The notes beneath the pieces are model-generated. The model had not been told where the DNA came from. It was given only the letters and a program-made list of their open reading frames with translations, and made no database searches. Of a stretch of 64,000 nt of DNA, positions 45,747-54,077 are shown one piece after another (within the stretch, counting starts at the first letter, position 1; every line of letters begins with the position of its first letter). The position numbers were made by a program, and so were the translations under genes. The stretch comes from Eubacterium sp. (GTDB lineage Bacteria; Bacillota; Clostridia; Lachnospirales; Lachnospiraceae), in assembly GCA_021769425.1 (NCBI GenBank), contig JAETSX010000012.1, forward strand, positions 51,137 to 115,136. The letters are read 5' to 3'.

Positions 45747-47063
45747 ATGAAACGGGCAATTGCACTTTGCGGCGGAGGCACGAAAGGAGCTTATGAACTG
45801 GGCGTATGGAGAGCATTGAGGGAACTTGGCATAGAATATCATATTGTGACCGGAACTTCCATAGGAGCCATCAACGGTGCATTGATGGCTTCCGGCGATT
45901 ACGATAAGGCATGTGAACTGTGGGAGACAATCCGGCTGGAGGATGTGATGACAGAAGGGCTGAACCTTACCACAACTATTGAGGGAATGTACAATCAGAG
46001 GGAATCCATTCGGCCTTTTCTGAAGAAATATGTGAAGAACAAAGGGGCGGATATTTCTCCTTTTATTGAATTTATTGACCGGATGGTGGATGAAGGGAAA
46101 GTCAGGGAATCCCGGACGGATTACGGCCTGGTGACCGTTCAGGTATCTTCCATGAAAGCCATGGAACTGAGAAAGGATGAAATTCCTCAGGGAAAATTAA
46201 AGGATTTTATTATGGCGTCCGCTTCGGTTTTTCCGATTTTTCCGATGCACAAAATTGACGGGGAAACGTATCTGGACGGGTGTTATTATGATAATCTCCC
46301 CATAGATCTGGCGTTTAAAATGGGGGCGGATGAGGTGATTGCCGTGGATTTGCACACATCCCCCAGTCATCCGGCTTATATGAACAAGCCTTATGTCACC
46401 TGTATCATTCCCAGCCGTTCTCTGGGAACGATTCTGAACTTTGACCGGAAAGTAATTGAGGATAATATAGAACTTGGATATTGGGATGCTCTGAAAACTT
46501 TTGGCAAAGTGGCAGGGAAAAATTATACTTTTTATCCGGATGGGCTGCCGGAGTTTTCAGATGTGATTCAGGCTTTTGCCAGCCGCGTGGCCAGAACGGA
46601 ATCCTACCTGACAGAGGGGATCTTTAACCGCTTTATCAAACCCGGGGACAGCAAAAAGCTCTGCGGAAACATAGAAGAACATATCCGAAAGAATCCGGGC
46701 GCTTATACAAAAGAAGATTATTTTTTGGGAGCGGCGGAAATCTGCGGGAAGATTTTCGGGCTGGCCGGGGAACAACCATGGCATATTGGGGATTTTATAC
46801 GGGAAATCTTTGGAAAACTGGGGGGAAAAGATCATTATCCGGATATTTTCCTGTTTCACGGGAGAAAAGGGAGAGATCTGGTTCTGGGGCTGGCGGAATT
46901 GAAGCAGCGGGCCGGCAGTGATTATATGGCAGCCTGCATGTATTATGGGTATCTGGAAGGGGAAATAGATTTAAAAGAACAACTGAATTTGCTGGCCCGG
47001 CAGCCCTATGAACTGACTGCGGCATTGTTCCTGCTGACGGTGAAAGAAGGGTATGGAATGTAA
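45747..47063 (+). CDS. Patatin-like phospholipase
   Basis: A 438-residue patatin-family lipid acyl hydrolase. The oxyanion-hole motif GGGTKGAYELGVW lies at 9-21, the nucleophile is S38 in GTSIG, and the catalytic aspartate is D177 in LDGCYYDNLP. All elements of the Ser-Asp dyad are present. The patatin domain covers roughly 1-290; the remainder is helical and unassigned. There is no signal peptide. AAAAGGAGGAAA precedes the ATG. The last codons and the stop are duplicated immediately downstream (64-bp offset). The physiological lipid substrate is unknown. Confidence 0.9.
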   Translation: MKRAIALCGGGTKGAYELGVWRALRELGIEYHIVTGTSIGAINGALMASGDYDKACELWETIRLEDVMTEGLNLTTTIEGMYNQRESIRPFLKKYVKNKGADISPFIEFIDRMVDEGKVRESRTDYGLVTVQVSSMKAMELRKDEIPQGKLKDFIMASASVFPIFPMHKIDGETYLDGCYYDNLPIDLAFKMGADEVIAVDLHTSPSHPAYMNKPYVTCIIPSRSLGTILNFDRKVIEDNIELGYWDALKTFGKVAGKNYTFYPDGLPEFSDVIQAFASRVARTESYLTEGIFNRFIKPGDSKKLCGNIEEHIRKNPGAYTKEDYFLGAAEICGKIFGLAGEQPWHIGDFIREIFGKLGGKDHYPDIFLFHGRKGRDLVLGLAELKQRAGSDYMAACMYYGYLEGEIDLKEQLNLLARQPYELTAALFLLTVKEGYGM

Positions 47064-47134
47064 GGGAGGAATGTTTCTGCCGGCAGTTCTGCTCCTGCTG
47101 ACGGTGAAAGAAGGGTACGGAATGTAAGGGCGGA
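47029..47134 (+). repeat. 64-bp tandem duplication at the 3' end of the patatin gene
   Basis: TCCTGCTGACGGTGAAAGAA begins at 47029 and again at 47093, and similarity continues through GGAATGTAAGGG. The duplicated piece includes the final codons and the TAA stop. The copies differ at a few bases. 64 is not a multiple of three, and the second copy is untranslated. Confidence 0.9.
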
Positions 47135-47230
47135 ATTGATTCTGCCGATGGAAGGAAAGCGGCCGAAAGAGTGTAGCATTTCCAAAAACAGGGCATATAG
47201 TATAGAGATAGAAAAAATGGGAGTAAAGCA

Positions 47231-47896
47231 GTGGATTATAAACAGGAAATGTTTTACCGGATGCCGGATCAAAACAGGAACAAAATGCCTTTTTATATGG
47301 CATATCCTATGCAGAATGTATATCTGGAAGAACTGGAATACGAGCGGGATATGCAGAAATTAAAAGATTTATATCCCAAAGAAGTAAAATCCATTCAGGC
47401 ATTGGTAGAAGAAGAATGTGACAAAATGGAATATGAAGGCAGCCTGATGTTTGACGAATATCCCGATAAACTGATGCTTCGGCAGATTGTAAACCGGATT
47501 TATGACGGAGCCACCGGCGGGCAGATGAATATGCAGAGTGTCCAGGGATTTGAGGCCAGCCCTTATGAAGCAGAACAGTATGAACCCCAGCAGTATAAAC
47601 CGGAGCAATACGAAGCCGGATATTACGAAGAAAATGCGGAAAAAGAAGCGGAATCTGCAGAGAAAGAGGATACTCTGAATGCGGAAGAAATTCCCCTGGC
47701 GGGGAATCTGATTGAACAGAGAAGGCCGCCGGGGCCGGGCTGGGGACCTCCGCCACCGCCTCCGAAACCAGGTTGGGGGACGCCTCCGGGAAGGCCTCCT
47801 CATGGCGATGGGCTGCAGAATCTCATAGAGGTGCTTCTGTTTAATGAAATGTATCAGAGAAGATGCCGCCATAAACGCTGCCGCCGCTGGTGGTAA
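47231..47896 (+). CDS. Pro-rich small protein of unknown function
   Basis: I do not recognise this 221-residue protein as a named family. Residues 1-95 are Tyr/Met/Glu rich and helical (EELEYERDMQKLKDLYPKEVK). About 105-130 holds short Tyr/Gln/Pro repeats (YEPQQYKPEQYEAGYYEE), then an acidic stretch. About 155-190 is Pro/Gly/Trp rich (PGPGWGPPPPPP). The C-terminus is basic and Cys/Trp containing (RRCRHKRCRRWW). The start is GTG 47231, with GGGAG about 7 bp upstream. The composition resembles some Clostridia spore-coat or envelope proteins, but that is weak inference. A strong terminator follows, so it is monocistronic or last in a unit with patatin. Confidence 0.6.
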   Translation: MDYKQEMFYRMPDQNRNKMPFYMAYPMQNVYLEELEYERDMQKLKDLYPKEVKSIQALVEEECDKMEYEGSLMFDEYPDKLMLRQIVNRIYDGATGGQMNMQSVQGFEASPYEAEQYEPQQYKPEQYEAGYYEENAEKEAESAEKEDTLNAEEIPLAGNLIEQRRPPGPGWGPPPPPPKPGWGTPPGRPPHGDGLQNLIEVLLFNEMYQRRCRHKRCRRWW

Positions 47897-47947
47897 TAAT
47901 CAGAAGAAATGCTGCCAGATAACAGCGGATAGTTGAATCAGGAGGAA

Positions 47948-47991
47948 CTCTCTGCAGAACGGAAAAGGAAAAGTTCTGCAGAGAGCTTTTT
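47948..47991 (+). terminator. Terminator after the Pro-rich protein gene
   Basis: CTCTCTGCAGAAC (47948-47960) pairs perfectly with GTTCTGCAGAGAG (47973-47985), followed by CTTTTTG. It is a 13-bp stem. Confidence 0.9.
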
Positions 47992-48174
47992 GAATTTTGG
48001 ATTTCTGGGGGAAACCGAGTGACTTCTTGGATATTTTGTGGTAGAATGATTGGGAAGTTATGTTTTAAATGTTAGTTTTTTGGATGCAGAGTAAGATATA
48101 TGATTCACTTTTACTGTGACGTAAAAGTTATTTCTGAATAGTTCCTTATCGAAGAAAATGGTATTTCGTGCAGT

Positions 48175-48267
48175 TATACTTACGAGCATACTTATTTGCC
48201 AAATCATTTGCTTTTTTCCTCAAAGCTATGAACAATCTTCTGGCAAATGATTTCGCTCACGGGTATA
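48175..48267. repeat. Dispersed repeat A, copy 2
   Basis: A 93-bp copy, very close to 26361-26452, including TGCTTTTTTCCTCAAAGC in the loop region. It lies in the 462-bp gap before the methyltransferase gene. The only other structure I see in that gap is a small hairpin ACTTTTAC/GTAAAAGT near 48107-48128. Confidence 0.9.
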
Positions 48268-48358
48268 GGAAAATTTTAATCGGCATACTCCAGTATGCTT
48301 CATTTTTCTGTCATGCAGATTGAGAATCTATTCTGTGTTAAAATAGAAAGGCCGGTTT

Positions 48359-49552
48359 ATGGAAGATTTACGCCAATTATTAGATAAATACTTAAACGAA
48401 CAGCTACAGCGCATCATCATCAGCAATCCGAGACATGGGGAAAGCGCATCTAAGCTTACCATACGTCCGGTATTGGTGAAAAATGCCCTGTCATTTCAGG
48501 CCAGCGAATACCAGGAGAAAAAAGTATTCCACAAAAACTACACCAGAGCGGAAGCCGCAGCAGAGATTGAGAGCCGGATGGAAGAATACCGTCAGATGGA
48601 ACTTTTCTCAGGACTGGGACAGGCCGCTGTGCGAATCAGCAAAAAGGGCAGACTTACCATCAAAGAAAAACCCTGCGCCGCCTGTGTAAAAGAAGTGGAT
48701 TTGTCCCATAATAGAAAGAAGCATTATATTTTAGATCCTTCCCAAAAGACAGGCTTTCTGATTGATTTGGGCGTCCAGTCCCGGGAAGGGAAAATTATCA
48801 ACGCCAGATATGACAAGTTCCGCCAGATTAATCGGTTTCTGGAATTTATTGAAGATATTCTGCCCCAGCTCCCGAAGGATCGGGAAGTGACAATCTTGGA
48901 TTTCGGATGCGGAAAATCTTACCTGACCTTTGCCATGTACCATTATCTGAAAGAATTGAAGGGATACCAGGTGCATATCATCGGATTGGATCTGAAAGAA
49001 GACGTCATTGCAGAATGCAGCAGGCTGGCGGAAAAATATGGGTATGACAGGCTGGAATTTCAGGTAGGAGACATTGCAGGGTATAAGGGCACAGAGCAGG
49101 TGGATATGGTGGTAACCCTTCATGCCTGCGATACGGCCACAGACTATGCCCTGGATAAAGCCATCCGCTGGGGCGCAAAAGTAATTTTGTCCGTGCCCTG
49201 CTGTCAGCATGAACTGAATGGTCAGATAAGCAATGAAATGCTTGCGCCGGCGCTGGGCTACGGACTGATTAAGGAGCGGATGGCGGCTCTGTTGACCGAC
49301 GCGCTCAGGGCCGGGATATTGGAAAGTAAAGGATATCAGGTACAGATACTGGAATTTATAGATATGGAGCACACTCCTAAGAATATCCTGATCCGTGCAG
49401 TGAAAACAGGAAGGGCAAAGGAGAGCCGGCAAATCCGGGATCTCATGGAATTTCTGCATGTAACCCCCACACTGGCTAAACTGCAGGGAGATGAGTCGGA
49501 ATTGGACGAACTGCAGGAGAATGAATCAGGAGAAAAGACAGGAATGTCATAG
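48359..49552 (+). CDS. Class I SAM-dependent methyltransferase (Methyltransf_32-like)
   Basis: A 397-residue methyltransferase. Residues 1-170 form an N-terminal region with EKPCAACVKEVDLSHNRKKHYIL, and the Rossmann domain starts at ILDFGCGKSYLTFAMY (motif I, about 178-193). VTLHACDTATDYALDKAI and SVPCCQHELN match the Methyltransf_32 family, whose relatives include GSTCD and tRNA methyltransferase TRM13. The acceptor is unknown; RNA is plausible. ATG 48359 is preceded by AAAGGCCGG. The tail (about 375-397) is a short Glu-rich extension. The next gene begins 157 bp later. Confidence 0.82.
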   Translation: MEDLRQLLDKYLNEQLQRIIISNPRHGESASKLTIRPVLVKNALSFQASEYQEKKVFHKNYTRAEAAAEIESRMEEYRQMELFSGLGQAAVRISKKGRLTIKEKPCAACVKEVDLSHNRKKHYILDPSQKTGFLIDLGVQSREGKIINARYDKFRQINRFLEFIEDILPQLPKDREVTILDFGCGKSYLTFAMYHYLKELKGYQVHIIGLDLKEDVIAECSRLAEKYGYDRLEFQVGDIAGYKGTEQVDMVVTLHACDTATDYALDKAIRWGAKVILSVPCCQHELNGQISNEMLAPALGYGLIKERMAALLTDALRAGILESKGYQVQILEFIDMEHTPKNILIRAVKTGRAKESRQIRDLMEFLHVTPTLAKLQGDESELDELQENESGEKTGMS

Positions 49553-49709
49553 AAAACTCCCATCATGCTAAGCATGCCGTGCGACAGGCCGCATGGCCAT
49601 CCATGCTGTGAAAGTCGAAGACTTTCATAGAAATCCTGTGTGCTGTGCCTGCCGGCCGTATTGCAGGGGCAGCAGCAATCAGAGTAATCTGGAAAGGAAG
49701 ACAATCAGA

Positions 49710-52238
49710 ATGCGTAAAGGTTTAATAAAAACAGTGGTGCTTCTGGCAGTTTTTGCAATCACAGTGGCAGCTACCGGATTGTTCAGCTATAAAAACAGCA
49801 CAGATATGACCTCAGAGATGGCCCCGGCCACTCTTCCCGTTGTGTATCTGCAGCAGGGAGATACTAAAATTAACGGGCTGTACGGCTATACTTCCGAGAT
49901 GGACGGAACGGGTATGCGCGACACCATTACTCCGCTGGAAGAGGATTTGTCCCTTCCGGTTGTGATAAAAACCTATGAAAATGAAATCGAGGAAGTAGAT
50001 TATGAAGTGCGCACCATGAATATGGAGCGTCTGATTGAAAATGGGAAGGAAGAGGATTTCTCGCGGAAAAACGGAGAAGTGCGCTTTACCCTGCAGTTTC
50101 AGAATATTCTGGAAGAAGAGACGGAATATGTACTGGCGCTTACGGTAAAGTATTCCGGGAAACAGGCGTTTTATTATACCAGAATTGCAAGGGAAAATAA
50201 ATATTATGTGGCAGAATCCCTGGAATTTGTCAATAGGTTCCATGAGCAGACTTTTGAAAAGGAAAATTCTGACAGCCTTGCCACCTATCTGGAACCGGAT
50301 CAGATGGGAGACAACACAACCTTGCAGAAGGTAACCATTCATTCCAGCCTGCGGCAGGTCAACTGGGCGGATTTTGAAGGAGAGCGCCTGGAGCCGCCGG
50401 TGCCCTCCATCAAAGAAATGGGGGATTCCTACAATGCAGTTGTGCTTCAGTATGTGCTGACATCCACCGGGGACAACGGTGAGGTGGAATACTATAATGT
50501 GGAGGAATATTATCGTGTCCGTTATGATCAGGCAATCGGCCGGATGTATCTGCTGAATTATGAGCGAACCATGAATCAGATTTTCCGGGGAGAAAACGGA
50601 ACCGTGAGCAAGAACCGGCTGATGCTTGGGATCCGCTCCTCAGATGTAGAGTATTCGGCAAATGAAAAGGGAAATATCATAGCGTTTGTTCAGGAAGGGG
50701 AGTTATGGAGTTATAACAGTGACAATAACCATCTGTCCCAGATATACAGTTTCCGCAATCCCGAAGGGATTTCTGAGCGGGAGAATCATTCCGGGCATCA
50801 GATACGGATTATGAAAATAGATGAAACAGGAAGCATGGACTTTGTGGTGTATGGCTACATGAATCGCGGAAATCATGAGGGTCAGACAGGAATCAATGTT
50901 TTTCACTATGACAGTGTGGGCAATACCATTGAAGAGACTTTGTTTATTCCCTTCGACAAATCCAGCGAGGTGCTGAAAGCGGAATGGGGAAAACTGTTTT
51001 ATGTAAATGATGGGAATATTTTCTATCTTCTGGCGCAGGATGTCCTGTACCGGATTGATTTGGACGCCAGGGAGACCCGGCAGGTGATTGAGGGGCTGAA
51101 GCCGGGAAGCTTTGCGGTGTCGGAAAATGGAAGATATATAGCATGGCAGGAAGGAGAGGATACAGACAGAACAGAAATATTGAAGATCATGGATCTGGAA
51201 GGGGAGGAAACCAGGACGATAAAGGGCAGCGGCGGAGAGTATTTAAGGCCCGTGGGATTTGTGGAAAGTGATTTTGTCTATGGGATGGCAAGGGCAGGGG
51301 ATGTGGTAACTGACGCTGCAGGAAACACCAGGTTCCCCATGTACCGGGTAACAATTGTGGACAAGGATTCTCAGGTGGTAAAGGACTATCAGAAAGAAGG
51401 GTTTTATGTGACCCGGGCGTATGTGGAGCGGGATACGATTTTCCTGGATCGGGAAATCCAAACCGAAGCCGGCAATGTCAGCGTAGAGCAGGACACTATT
51501 AAAAATCAGCAGTTAGAATCCGCCAGAAAAATCACGGTAGAGACATCCCAGTCGGAGAAAAAGCAGTGCCAGGTTCAGATTGCCTTAGGAGACGGGGCTG
51601 CAGAATCAGCAAAGCGGCTGCAGGTAACCGTGCCGAAAGAAATCGCTTTGACAGAGAAGCGGAGTGTGAAACTGGATACAGGAAAGGCCCAGGAAAACTA
51701 CTATATTTACAGCGGGGGAAGAATACTCTTGTCAACCACTTCACTGACGGAAGCCATTGTTCTGGCCGATCAGAATATGGGAGTTGTGATAGGGCAGGAA
51801 CAAAAGTATATCTGGCATCGGGGAAGGAAAAGCGTTCAGCCGATGATTGGAGCAGGAGAAGTGGATATTGCAGGGGTCAGCGAAAGTTCAGCTTCCCGCT
51901 GCCTGACCTATCTGCTGCGGACAGAGGAAATCAACATTGATGTGGATGATCTGATTGCCCAGGGGGAAACGCCCAAACAGATACTGACAGAGGCGCTAAA
52001 CGGCAGAAAAGTAATTGATCTTACCGGGTGCAGTGTGGAACAGGTGTTGTATTATATCAATTTAAATACACCGGTATTTGCCATGGTGAATGATGAGGCG
52101 CTGCTGATTGTGGGATATGATGAACATAACATTCTGCTGTATCAGCCGGATGTGAATGTGGTGCGGAAAATGGGCCGTCAGGACAGTAATACCATGTTCG
52201 GGGAGGCGGGAAACATATTTTTAGGGTATATTGAATAG
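49710..52238 (+). CDS. Membrane-anchored protein with beta-propeller-like and C39-like parts
   Basis: An 842-residue protein with one N-terminal membrane segment (about 5-25, LIKTVVLLAVFAITVAATG) and the rest presumably outside. The middle (about 320-560) has repeated WSYNSDNN, VLYRIDLDARE and ILKIMDLEGEE blades suggesting a beta-propeller-like fold. The C-terminal 120 residues look like a C39-type peptidase domain (LYYINLNTPVFAMVNDEALLIVGYDEHNILLYQPD). The usual His is replaced in NDEALLIVGYD, so proteolysis is unlikely. ATG 49710 is chosen because AAGGAAG precedes the membrane segment; an in-frame start at 49593 would place 39 Cys-rich, unconvincing residues first. I know no characterised homologue. 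Confidence 0.7.
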   Translation: MRKGLIKTVVLLAVFAITVAATGLFSYKNSTDMTSEMAPATLPVVYLQQGDTKINGLYGYTSEMDGTGMRDTITPLEEDLSLPVVIKTYENEIEEVDYEVRTMNMERLIENGKEEDFSRKNGEVRFTLQFQNILEEETEYVLALTVKYSGKQAFYYTRIARENKYYVAESLEFVNRFHEQTFEKENSDSLATYLEPDQMGDNTTLQKVTIHSSLRQVNWADFEGERLEPPVPSIKEMGDSYNAVVLQYVLTSTGDNGEVEYYNVEEYYRVRYDQAIGRMYLLNYERTMNQIFRGENGTVSKNRLMLGIRSSDVEYSANEKGNIIAFVQEGELWSYNSDNNHLSQIYSFRNPEGISERENHSGHQIRIMKIDETGSMDFVVYGYMNRGNHEGQTGINVFHYDSVGNTIEETLFIPFDKSSEVLKAEWGKLFYVNDGNIFYLLAQDVLYRIDLDARETRQVIEGLKPGSFAVSENGRYIAWQEGEDTDRTEILKIMDLEGEETRTIKGSGGEYLRPVGFVESDFVYGMARAGDVVTDAAGNTRFPMYRVTIVDKDSQVVKDYQKEGFYVTRAYVERDTIFLDREIQTEAGNVSVEQDTIKNQQLESARKITVETSQSEKKQCQVQIALGDGAAESAKRLQVTVPKEIALTEKRSVKLDTGKAQENYYIYSGGRILLSTTSLTEAIVLADQNMGVVIGQEQKYIWHRGRKSVQPMIGAGEVDIAGVSESSASRCLTYLLRTEEINIDVDDLIAQGETPKQILTEALNGRKVIDLTGCSVEQVLYYINLNTPVFAMVNDEALLIVGYDEHNILLYQPDVNVVRKMGRQDSNTMFGEAGNIFLGYIE

Positions 52239-52273
52239 AAAATATAGGAATGGCAGTAAAAAGGAGGAGCATT

Positions 52274-52627
52274 ATGCATAATGATGATATTAAAGCGCAA
52301 TTAATCAGGCAGTTTCCGGCAGAGGTAGTGGAGCAGAAGGGTTCTATGAATCAGATGTATTATTCCTGCCCCACCTGCGGCAGGACGGTATCCATGGGAA
52401 TGGATAAATGTATGGGATGCAGCCAGATTCTGAGTTGGAAAAACATTAGCCAGAAAGATTCTCCGGATGGAAAAAAGAAAGCGATTCTGGAATTTGAAGT
52501 GTTAGGGGAATTTACCGTAGGGGACTGCCGGAGATGTCCCATTTCCTACATAGCTTCTAACGGAGCTGAAAGTTCCTATGAATGTCCGTTAAAAATGCGG
52601 GGCTCCTGCAAGATTAAGCTGGTATAG
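52274..52627 (+). CDS. Small zinc-ribbon-like protein of unknown function
   Basis: A 117-residue protein with two CxxC pairs typical of a zinc ribbon (CPTC, CMGC; residues about 35-58). A second cysteine set, CRRC...CPLKMRGSC, lies in the C-terminal third. There is no signal peptide or membrane segment. AAAAAGGAGGAGC precedes ATG 52274, which is preferred to an in-frame start at 52250 lacking a ribosome binding site. It sits between the C39-like protein and the MATE gene, 35 bp after the former. The function is not recognisable; nucleic acid or protein binding is a guess from the ribbon. Confidence 0.7.
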   Translation: MHNDDIKAQLIRQFPAEVVEQKGSMNQMYYSCPTCGRTVSMGMDKCMGCSQILSWKNISQKDSPDGKKKAILEFEVLGEFTVGDCRRCPISYIASNGAESSYECPLKMRGSCKIKLV

Positions 52628-52628
52628 C

Positions 52629-52682
52629 CTGATGCAGGGCAGTGAATCATGAAAGGAGATTGCTGATGCAGGACAGTGAATC
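52629..52682 (+). repeat. 34-bp tandem duplication at the 5' end of the MATE gene
   Basis: CTGATGCAGGGCAGTGAATC at 52629-52648 recurs as CTGATGCAGGACAGTGAATC at 52663-52682, with a 34-bp offset. The second copy holds the real start codon (ATG 52666). The first ATG would give only six residues before TGA, so it is a vestigial duplicated start. Confidence 0.85.
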
Positions 52683-54012
52683 TACGCTGCTGACAGAGGG
52701 AAGCATCTGGAAAAAGATTATTGCCTTTGCCGTGCCGATTTTTCTGGGTAATTTATTTCAGCAGCTGTATAATACGGCAGATTCCCTGATTGTAGGTAAT
52801 TTTGTGGGCAGTGACGCTTTGGCTGCAGTCAGTTCTTCCGGTAATCTGATTTTTCTGATGGTGGGATTTTTCAGCGGAATTGCCATGGGCGCCGGGGTGG
52901 TGATTGCCCGTTATTATGGCGCCAGGAGTTCCGATGAGGTCTCCAGGGCAGTGCATACGCTTGTGGCTCTGGGGTTGGCGTCAGGAGTGATTCTGACTCT
53001 GGCAGGGGTAATGATAACCCCGCAGATATTGCGATGGATGGGGACGCCGGATACGGTGTTCCCTAATTCTGTCCTATATTTCAGGATTTATTTTGCAGGT
53101 TCCCTGGGATTTGTGATGTATAATGTGTTTGTGGGTATCCTGCAGTCGGTGGGCGACAGCAGACATCCGCTGATCTATCTGATTATTTCATCCGTTACCA
53201 ATGTGATTTTGGACCTGCTGTTTATCGCCGTATTGGGAATGGGAGTAGGGGCGGCGGCCCTTGCAACCACCATTTCTCAGTTTGTCAGTGCATTCTTGTG
53301 TCTGGCGCGGCTGACGCGAACGAAAGAAGAATACAGGATTGAATGGAAGAAAATCCGGTTTGACCGAAGCATGATGCGTCAGATTATTTCCAACGGTCTG
53401 CCGGCGGGAGTTCAGAATTCCATTATTGCGCTGGCCAATGTAGTGGTTCAGTCCAACATCAATGTGTTTGGCATGACTGCCGTTGCGGGCTGCGGGGCAT
53501 ATTCCAAAATTGAAGGTTTCGGATTTTTGCCAATCACCTGCTTTACCCTTGCCATGACTACTTTTATCGGGCAGAATCTGGGGGCAAAGGAATACGGGCG
53601 AGTAAAAAAGGGCGCAAGATTTGGGATTTTCTGTTCCATAATCACGGCGGAATTGGTGGGAATCTTTATTTATATTTTTATTCCTGCCCTGGTCCGTGCC
53701 TTTGACGTCAATCCGGAAGTGATTTTGTATGGAACTACTCAGGCCAGAACGGTGACGCTGTTTTATTTTCTGCTGGCATTTTCCCATTGTCTGGCAGGAA
53801 TTTTCCGGGGAGCCGGGAAGTCCATGGTGCCTATGGTGGTTATGCTGGTATGCTGGTGCGTGATCCGGATCAGCTATATTACAATAGCAGTGAAATTTGT
53901 GCCTGTAATCCGCACCGTATTCTGGGCTTATCCCCTGACCTGGAGCCTCAGTTCCATTATTTTTTTGATCTATTATTTAAAAGCAGACTGGATGCATGGA
54001 TTTGAACGGTAG
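52666..54012 (+). CDS. MATE-family efflux transporter
   Basis: A 448-residue MATE antiporter of the NorM/DinF superfamily. Twelve membrane segments can be traced. NLFQQLYNTADSLIVGNFVG at the N-terminus and GVQNSIIALANVVVQSNIN at the start of the second half are typical. Such proteins export cationic compounds using Na+ or H+. ATG 52666 has GAAAGGAGA 7 bp upstream. Its 5' end carries a 34-bp tandem duplication. It may be in an operon with the zinc-ribbon gene, 38 bp upstream. The substrate is unknown. Confidence 0.92.
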   Translation: MQDSESTLLTEGSIWKKIIAFAVPIFLGNLFQQLYNTADSLIVGNFVGSDALAAVSSSGNLIFLMVGFFSGIAMGAGVVIARYYGARSSDEVSRAVHTLVALGLASGVILTLAGVMITPQILRWMGTPDTVFPNSVLYFRIYFAGSLGFVMYNVFVGILQSVGDSRHPLIYLIISSVTNVILDLLFIAVLGMGVGAAALATTISQFVSAFLCLARLTRTKEEYRIEWKKIRFDRSMMRQIISNGLPAGVQNSIIALANVVVQSNINVFGMTAVAGCGAYSKIEGFGFLPITCFTLAMTTFIGQNLGAKEYGRVKKGARFGIFCSIITAELVGIFIYIFIPALVRAFDVNPEVILYGTTQARTVTLFYFLLAFSHCLAGIFRGAGKSMVPMVVMLVCWCVIRISYITIAVKFVPVIRTVFWAYPLTWSLSSIIFLIYYLKADWMHGFER

Positions 54013-54025
54013 AATCTCATTTATT

Positions 54026-54054
54026 TTGACTTTCCGGCTTTTCTATGGTAGTCT
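54026..54054 (+). promoter_or_regulatory. Promoter for metG
   Basis: TTGACT (54026-54031), a 17-bp spacer and TAGTCT (54049-54054) lie 23 bp before the metG start. There is no room for, and no trace of, a T-box or SAM riboswitch leader. Confidence 0.55.
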
Positions 54055-54077
54055 TTGTTAGTAAGGAGGCATTGAAT

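Noticed and set aside
49593..49709. N-terminal extension of the C39-like membrane protein
   Set aside because: The extra residues are Cys-rich and do not look like a signal; ATG 49710 gives a normal membrane anchor with AAGGAAG upstream.
54013..54077. T-box or SAM riboswitch upstream of metG
   Set aside because: Only 65 bp separate the MATE stop from metG, with a plain promoter; no T-box sequence or room for one.
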